Part shown: one piece after another, positions 57,804-64,000 of the stretch
Position numbering within the stretch: the first letter of the stretch is position 1
Layout: the number at the start of each line of letters is the position of its first letter
From: G047528285 sp047528285
Lineage (GTDB): Bacteria; Pseudomonadota; Gammaproteobacteria; Enterobacterales; Enterobacteriaceae
Assembly (NCBI GenBank): GCA_047528285.1
Contig: CP180022.1
Span: 1,426,001 to 1,490,000, forward strand
Reading direction: 5' to 3'
Length of the DNA: 64,000 nucleotides
Position numbers and translations under genes: made by a program
Notes under the pieces: model-generated
Told to the model about the DNA's origin: nothing
What the model saw: only the letters and a program-made list of their open reading frames with translations
The model's database searches: none

Positions 57804-58238
57804 TTATTTACTTTGAATTAACGGTAAATTTTCTGTAATCCAGCCGGATATGCCTTCTTTCAGTACATAAACCCGTTTAAATCCAGCTTTAATTAGCTTT
57901 TTTGCTGACGCGTGCGAAGAGATACCTTTTGTGCAGACGACAATGATCTGTTTATCTTTTGCTTTTCTTAGCTCACCCAGATTACCGGATTTAATGTCTA
58001 CTGTAGCCAGATTTAGGCTATTGACGATATGCCCTTTACGGTAATCAGCTTGGTTACGTAGATCTACAATCAAAGCATTTTCTTTATTTATCAAGTTGAT
58101 GGCTTCATCTTGTAGGATCTCTCTAACTTTAGATAACCGGATTTGAAAAGTGATAACGATTACGCTACTCAAGAGAACCACCCATGCAAGACTTAACATA
58201 GTATGCTTGGCGATAAATTGTAAAATCTCTTCTTGCAT
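57804..58238 (-). CDS. yibN: Membrane-anchored rhodanese-like protein YibN
   Basis: YibN is a small rhodanese-domain protein anchored to the inner membrane; in E. coli its role is poorly defined, and recent reports link it to membrane protein insertion. I chose ATG 58238 (MQEEILQFIAKHTMLSLAWV), giving 144 residues (E. coli 143). A single hydrophobic segment spans about residues 13-32, followed by a rhodanese domain: ALIVDLRNQADYRKGHIVNSLNL, then the presumed active loop VVCTKGISSHA with its Cys, and the C-terminal EGISGWITENLPLI. It keeps its E. coli order upstream of (grxC)-secB-gpsA. Its survival among essential genes suggests it matters to this organism. Confidence 0.93.
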   Translation of the reverse strand: MQEEILQFIAKHTMLSLAWVVLLSSVIVITFQIRLSKVREILQDEAINLINKENALIVDLRNQADYRKGHIVNSLNLATVDIKSGNLGELRKAKDKQIIVVCTKGISSHASAKKLIKAGFKRVYVLKEGISGWITENLPLIQSK

Positions 58239-61200
58239 GGGGTAAAGAACTCCTGTTAGTAAATTTTCATGCCTCAAAGGTATTCAAGTATACCAGCGCT
58301 GCTGAAAAAATCATCTGATATAAAGATATTATCCCCAAGATAACTAATAAAAATCTGTTTCGAAGCGTACAAAATTTATATACATTGAGGCCCTATAAAA
58401 ATAAATTATCAGTACATACCTTGTAATTTAAAATAATCAGTATACAAAATAAATTTATTTTTAATGAATTCATGTTTCATATTCACTAATAATCGACAAA
58501 AATATAACTAAATTTAGATATCGTCTTTGCACCGAAGCAATGATGGTCTGGGTATATCTTGTTTCCCCTAGAAAAGCTAAACCGAGAGATATAGATTAGA
58601 TGACTTTTCAAATTAGCAATTAAAGGAATAATAATCCGTATGGCAAAATTGTTTTTATACTTATTTGGATATCGTTTTTTCATGGATACAAGCGTTCAGA
58701 TGGCACTTAATTTTTAGTAATAAAGCAAGAACACAAAGCAAAAGAATACTTGTTTATTTAGCCACCTTAATGAAGTTCAAGCAAAAATTATCAATAATTT
58801 GTGTTAACACACGGCTATCGAATCTTGGTGTTTGCCCAAAAGAGCTATAAGCCTATCCAAAGCACTTTTAGATAGTGGGGAACAAGTTTGCCCCTTGCTT
58901 TTCTATCAACCGAGGGTGTACCCCTTTTGTAAAAGGGTTAGTGGGTTCCTCTGATATGGATCGTTATCCAGCATTATAATGTTGATATTAGCTTGCATGA
59001 GTGATATTCAGAAGTTACAGCTGAATCTCAGCAAGATTCAGCTCAAGATAGAGGAAAAATCTATAGAGCCAAATTAGCGCAAGCATAGGAGGAATAACCA
59101 TGCGCTGTAATTATATATTTTAAATGCCACGCCTGGAGTGGTCAATTTCATTCTTTAATTATATAGAGAGATAATTTATCGATTAAAACAGGAGCCCACT
59201 ATTCTTACTATTTCATCATTAGCATGACTGTCATCAAAAATCTAGTTGGTGCCTGCCGTTTCCGGTACCAGGATATCTATATCCTTAAAAGGTAAGTCTT
59301 TCCTGGACAGATCCTATAAACGTAGTCGTCATTCATCGTTGTTACTTCAATTGCAGGGAAGGCATGAATACATAGAAATAATTCATGATCTATATCGTTA
59401 AGCCTCCTCCCGATAACTCTGCGTGTGCTGAAAGAAATATTATCCCCCCGCACTGAGCTAGACGATGTTGTCCATGATGAGGTCAGCGTGCACTTAAACG
59501 AAAAATCTTACGGTAGTGCAGATCGTACCTGTACTTAGGCTTATATTTAACCCTATTACTTCAAGCATACAGGTATTTGATGAAGTTTTTTATAATACGG
59601 CTGGCTCCTATTATTGAGGAGGAATAGTCGCCAATGAAACCAGCAAGAAGGTCACTAAACAGTAGTCATTAGGTCATGAAGATTTTTTCGAAAGTCTTGT
59701 TTTTAATACTTTAAAAAAATATAAGAAAATGCCATTTCTCAAATGTTAGAAAAAATCTCACCGCTAATCATTTTAGCCCAGAACGAATCAATCACTTTTC
59801 CCATTGATATCAACCGTCCTAGATTTTCACTACTTTGTACTGAAGTCACGCAAGTCACTTATTACATTATCATGTTTCGAAATTATAGATCAAGGATAGG
59901 GTAATAATGCATGACAATGCCATAAAATAAATTAAATATTCTATTGTTAGATATAAATGTAAAATTTAATCATGACTATGATATCTAGGTAAAGTACTAA
60001 ATTGACTGTTATTACCAAATTCTCTGTTTTAGAGAAAATAGAGGATTCAGTATCCATGATACCACCAAATAAAATTGATTAATTATATTTTAACTCTTAT
60101 CTCTCTGTATTTACAAATAAAATAATAACTAAAAACTTTATGTCAAAAAACAATTTATAACTCGGTAGTGCATTTTAGGACATTGAACAATATCTGGATA
60201 TTATTCAATGGGACATGTAATCGCTTTTTATATTAAATAAAAATTTAAAAGGATTTGAAAAATTAGAACTAAATCATAAAAACTTAAATTTATTTAAAAG
60301 TTTACTATAGTGAAAGAAAAGAATTTTAGAAAAAATATCAGAGCACAAAATAAAGGTATCAGTAATATTTTATTAAATCGATTTACTCCTCTGATGGCAT
60401 GATTAGATAAATTGGTCAATATTGGCATGGACAGAAAAACTTTTTTACATGCCGTGGCCAACAGTTCTACTATATAGATATAGATATTAAGATATTTCCA
60501 GTATGATGAAATACATTTTTTCTTTTTTATAAAATTACATAGCTTTATTGAATCTTATTTACTTATGAGGGATGTCTCTGTGTTATCTAAACTCTTTACT
60601 GATTAGCTTGATAGGTAAAAAATTAACCTTAGAATAAATATTCTAATATGTGAAATTATTAATAAATACCTTATTGATTACAGGGGGTTTTTAAAATCTT
60701 TTATGAATATGAATGTAAACAAGTTTTCTAGATATGGTGCCAAGAAATATAAAGTGTGATGAGAGTATTATTTGGCATCGAACAGCAAGATAAATGAAAT
60801 TATCTGTATCGCTTTATCGATCAGGATTACCACTGATGTCACAGTGTTTTTCCAATTTTTATATAATAGATTTACCAAAGATCAAAAACGTCTCTATGTT
60901 GATTTAGATTTGTTAAAAATGATATATATCATATACTATTTAAGGTTTTTTGTATTTTGTTTATAATTTAAAAAATAATTTTTTAATCTAGATAATTGAT
61001 ATATAAGTTCAAATTACGTTACCTAAATCTGTCGAATTTATCCTTGCTTATATTACATGACTCGATGAGTCAAATACGACATTATAAATAAAGTTACGCA
61101 TCATATTAATGAAAAGATCTTACTGTGATTTCTCAAAAGCATTTAAAAATTCTATAGCATCTGTGTATTATTTATCTAAAAACATAGCACATAAACTGAA

Positions 61201-61556
61201 TTGGACATACTATTAAATTATGTTAATAACATAAATATTTTCCATAATGCGTTTTAAAAAAGTAAATATACTTCAGCAATATATCTTAGCTATATCGAAA
61301 ATATTATCGTGATTTACTGTTTACAATACATGTTACCTAGGATGATGTTTTTCTGAGTAAGAAAATAAAGAGTTTATTCAACCAAGAATAAGTGATAAAT
61401 ATTGTCCAGATCGATACCATGAATGTACTCATGCCGTTACAAATTAGCATTTGAACGGTAGAGTCGAAATACCTAGAAATAGAAAGTAGACTTTATCAGC
61501 ATCGTTTAGTGGCTAAAAATGGCTGTTTTCGTTTTGAAAGAGTTTTTGGCGAACAT

Positions 61557-61590
61557 ATCTGATGTCAGCATACTCATGCTGACATCAGAT
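61557..61590. repeat. Perfect 15-bp hairpin upstream of plsB, arm repeated nearby
   Basis: ATCTGATGTCAGCAT (61557-61571) and ATGCTGACATCAGAT (61576-61590) are exact reverse complements around ACTC. The 13-mer CTCATGCTGACAT, spanning loop and right arm (61573-61585), occurs again at 61969-61981. There is no T-run, so it is not a typical terminator. Confidence 0.75.
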
Positions 61591-61880
61591 ACCAGATAGA
61601 TGAGATGATAATCCACGTGCATAACTGGATTAAATTATTAATAATTCCAAATAATATTCAACAGAATAAAGTCATTTATACAGTCTTTTCAAGGTTTTAT
61701 ATAGGTTATTTCTAACTTGAATATTAAAAAATGAAGAAGAATAAATGCTATTCAAGATAATATAATCTTTATCCCTTAGTCGAAGCGTGATGCGATGGTC
61801 CAAAGATATGGTGTGTGGCGGGGTATGTATGTTGCATCTCTCGATAATCCCTTGCTTAATGCTTATGGATACATCGGGTT

Positions 61881-61994
61881 AATGGTCGATATATGCCATG
61901 GAACGCAAATTCTAAAAGCATGATTTTTACGCGTGATGCTAAATCTATTGCCGATTTGATTTCAAATGCTCATGCTGACATAAGGAATCCTTGA
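61881..61994 (+). pseudogene. Unidentified coding relic just upstream of plsB
   Basis: An open stretch without a start codon of its own reads NGRYMPWNANSKSMIFTRD, then AKSIADLISNAHADIRNP and a stop at 61992-61994. The composition is protein-like (Trp, Arg, Ala, Asp) rather than the Ile/Asn/Lys mix of random AT-rich DNA, which suggests the 3' end of a decayed gene. I do not recognise the family. It carries the second copy of the 13-mer from the hairpin 390 bases upstream. Confidence 0.35.
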
Positions 61995-62049
61995 GTGTAT
62001 TTTTTGGTAATCCTTGTATAGATATTGCAATAAGAGGTTTTATAAAATT

Positions 62050-64000
62050 ATGTCAGGTTGGCGTAAAATGTATTATACGTTATTGTATTTAGTATTGAAA
62101 TTATTTGTAAAAATTAACGTTATTCCGAAAAATTCACGTGATGAATCTGGCTTTAATCCTCGGCAGCCTATGATATATGTGTTGCCCTACACTTCCAAAA
62201 TAGATCTGCTTATCTTACGTACTCAATGTCTGAAAGAGGGTTTTCCTGATCCACTGACGCCGCTGTATATCGATGGCGTTACTCTAGCACGCTATGTTTT
62301 TATTCACGACGAGCCATGCCGATTTTCATTGAATCCGAAAAAATCTCAGTCTGTTTTGCTGTTTCAGCATTATCTAGATTTACACCGCGAAAATCCCGCA
62401 CTAGATATACAGTTGCTACCAGTATTTGTGATGTTTGGTCGCGCCCCTGGAAAAGAGTCTCAATCTAGCTGGATTGTATCACAGTTGCGTTTACTAAACG
62501 GGATCAAGAAAATTTTAACGGTTCTGTGGCTTGGGCGCGATAGTTTCGTACGGTTTTCACGAGTGTTATCGCTACGCTATATGGCTACTGAATATAAAAC
62601 AGATAAGTCTATCGCCAAGAAACTTGTCCGAGTCGCACGCATGCATTTTTCTCGGCAAAAATTAGGAGCGGTAGGGCCGAGATTACCAGTACGACAAGAT
62701 CTGTTTAATAAGTTGCTTTCATCGAAAATCATTGAAAAAGCGGTGGAAGATGAAGCGCGAAGCAAGAATATTTCTGTACAAAAATCACAGAATAACGCTA
62801 TCCAACTCATGGAGGAAATTGCCGCTAATTTTTCTTATGAAGCGCTACGTTTTTCGGACAGAATACTAGGCTGGACATGGAATCGATTGTATCAAGGACT
62901 GCAGGTGCGTAACGTCGAGCGGATTCGTCAGCTAGTTGAAGAGGGCCATGAAATAGTTTATGTGCCATGCCACCGAAGCCATATGGATTATCTTTTGCTT
63001 TCCTATGTACTTTACCATCAGGGACTTGTTCCGCCGCATATTGTCGCTGGTATTAACCTGAATTTCTGGCCGGCCGGCCCAATATTTCGTCGTCTAGGCG
63101 CGTTTTTTATTCGCCGTAGGTTCAAAGTGGGGAAGCTATACTCTGCCATTTTTCGAGCATATCTTGGCGAGTTATTTACTCGCGGCTACTCGGTGGAATA
63201 TTTCGTTGAAGGGGGGCGTTCCCGGACCGGGCGACTTCTAGAACCTAAAACAGGGATGTTGACCATGACTATTCAAGCCATGCTGCGTGGTGGGCATCGT
63301 CCTATTACTCTAGTGCCGATTTATGTTGGTTATGAACATGTGCTAGAAGTGGCAACCTATGCTAAAGAATTGCGCGGCGCTGCCAAAGAGAAAGAAGGAC
63401 TTTGGCAAATGATACGTGGATTACGTAAACTGCGTAATCTTGGGGAGGGTTATGTTAATTTTGGCAACCCGCTATCCCTAGTAACCTGGCTATCGCAACA
63501 TGTACCGCAGTGGCGTGATTCTATTGATCCCATAGAAGCCCCTCGTCCAAGTTGGTTGGCGCCGGCGGTCAATGAGATTGCTACTACTTTGATGCTGCGG
63601 ATCAATGATGCCGCAGCGGCTAATGCTATTAATTTGTGCTCTAGTGTATTGCTGGCCTCTCGCCAGCGCGCTCTGACTCGCCAGCTGCTTCTATCGCAGC
63701 TGACGTGTTACCTAGAACTACTGCGTAATGTTCCATATGCACCTGAGGTCACGATTCCCGATCTAACACCAGAGGTGCTCCTAAACCATGCCTTGGCAAT
63801 GAATAAGTTTAGCGTCGAGCTCAATACTATGGGGGATATCATCTTTTTGTCGCGCGATCAGGCTGTATTGATGACTTATTACAGAAATAACATTCAGCAT
63901 CTTTTTATCCTTCCTTCTCTGGTAGCAACTATTATTTGTAGCCATCCGGGTATCGAACGTACACAACTGCATCAGCGAGCAACCCTATTTTATCCTTTTT
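62050..64000 (+). CDS. plsB: Glycerol-3-phosphate acyltransferase, 3' end outside window
   Basis: PlsB puts the first fatty acyl chain on sn-glycerol 3-phosphate, starting phospholipid synthesis at the inner membrane. The frame opens at ATG 62050 (MSGWRKMYYTLLYLVLKLFVK, aligned with E. coli [21 protein letters not shown]) and runs without a stop to the window edge: 650 codons of about 807 in E. coli. The acyltransferase motif VPCHRSHMDYLLLSYVLY, with the catalytic His and Asp, is near residue 305; substrate-binding blocks FFIRRRFK, VEGGRSRTGRLL and ITLVPIYVGYEHV follow. PlsB uses the product of GpsA, encoded 7 kb away. No damage is visible in the part seen. Confidence 0.97.
   Translation, partial: MSGWRKMYYTLLYLVLKLFVKINVIPKNSRDESGFNPRQPMIYVLPYTSKIDLLILRTQCLKEGFPDPLTPLYIDGVTLARYVFIHDEPCRFSLNPKKSQSVLLFQHYLDLHRENPALDIQLLPVFVMFGRAPGKESQSSWIVSQLRLLNGIKKILTVLWLGRDSFVRFSRVLSLRYMATEYKTDKSIAKKLVRVARMHFSRQKLGAVGPRLPVRQDLFNKLLSSKIIEKAVEDEARSKNISVQKSQNNAIQLMEEIAANFSYEALRFSDRILGWTWNRLYQGLQVRNVERIRQLVEEGHEIVYVPCHRSHMDYLLLSYVLYHQGLVPPHIVAGINLNFWPAGPIFRRLGAFFIRRRFKVGKLYSAIFRAYLGELFTRGYSVEYFVEGGRSRTGRLLEPKTGMLTMTIQAMLRGGHRPITLVPIYVGYEHVLEVATYAKELRGAAKEKEGLWQMIRGLRKLRNLGEGYVNFGNPLSLVTWLSQHVPQWRDSIDPIEAPRPSWLAPAVNEIATTLMLRINDAAAANAINLCSSVLLASRQRALTRQLLLSQLTCYLELLRNVPYAPEVTIPDLTPEVLLNHALAMNKFSVELNTMGDIIFLSRDQAVLMTYYRNNIQHLFILPSLVATIICSHPGIERTQLHQRATLFYPF

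Larger units (their letters stand above)
58239..62049. other. 3.8 kb spacer between yibN and plsB with unassigned relics
   Basis: No intact gene is present. Less AT-rich patches suggest eroded coding DNA: about 58830-59130 (plus; fragments such as KVTAESQQDSAQ-like text read as SEVTAESQQDSAQDRGK), 59200-59330 (minus; DIDILVPETAGTN), and 61881-61994 (plus; listed separately). I could not assign them to gpmM, envC, dgkA or lexA, the E. coli neighbours of yibN and plsB. A perfect 15-bp hairpin lies at 61557-61590. Confidence 0.6.

Overview
The window is part of the chromosome of an Enterobacterales-type gammaproteobacterium with a strongly reduced genome, most likely an insect endosymbiont. I place it near the Sodalis-allied lineages, but the sequence alone does not fix the genus. 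Nearly every intact gene is an essential housekeeping gene, closely similar to its Escherichia coli counterpart and usually within a few residues of its length. Between the gene blocks lie long, visibly AT-rich spacers of up to 8 kb. They hold no intact gene and, where gene order predicts it, the remains of lost genes (rnhB, fkpA, yheO, nudB; weaker cases grxC, phoP).

Layout. 1-8852 (+): envelope block cdsA (cut by the window edge), rseP, bamA, skp, lpxD, fabZ, lpxA, lpxB. 9254-13732 (+): dnaE and accA, with an rnhB relic just before dnaE. 13733-15951: empty spacer with the ihfA-side terminator. 15952-23139 (-): ihfA, pheT, pheS, rplT, rpmI, infC, thrS, in the order familiar from E. coli, with infC starting at ATT. 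23140-31320: gene desert with two IS1-like remnants and the fkpA and yheO relics. 31321-36930 (+): tusDCB and the str operon rpsL, rpsG, fusA, tufA with its promoter. 37604-40921 (+): mnmA, hflD, purB. 42363-45938 (+): aspS, nudB relic, yebC. 49903-53068 (-): guaB-guaA. 54658-58238 (-): yibN, secB, gpsA. 62050 to the end (+): plsB, cut by the window edge.

How the genes fit together. The retained set supports phospholipid synthesis (cdsA, plsB, gpsA, accA), fatty acid and lipid A synthesis (fabZ, lpxA, lpxB, lpxD), outer-membrane protein assembly (bamA, skp, secB), envelope-stress proteolysis (rseP), replication (dnaE), purine synthesis (purB, guaA, guaB), translation (ribosomal proteins, EF-G, EF-Tu, IF3, three aminoacyl-tRNA synthetases) and wobble-uridine thiolation (tusBCD with mnmA). 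The cell therefore seems to keep a Gram-negative outer membrane with lipid A. Losses visible at expected positions affect DNA upkeep and stress functions: rnhB and nudB as relics, and ruvC not recognisable after yebC.

I found no CRISPR array, rRNA, convincing tRNA, prophage or defence system, and no candidate for a new enzymatic system. The most informative signals are the pseudogene relics, the IS1-like remnants, the retained ATT start and str promoter, and a few perfect long hairpins standing alone in decayed DNA.
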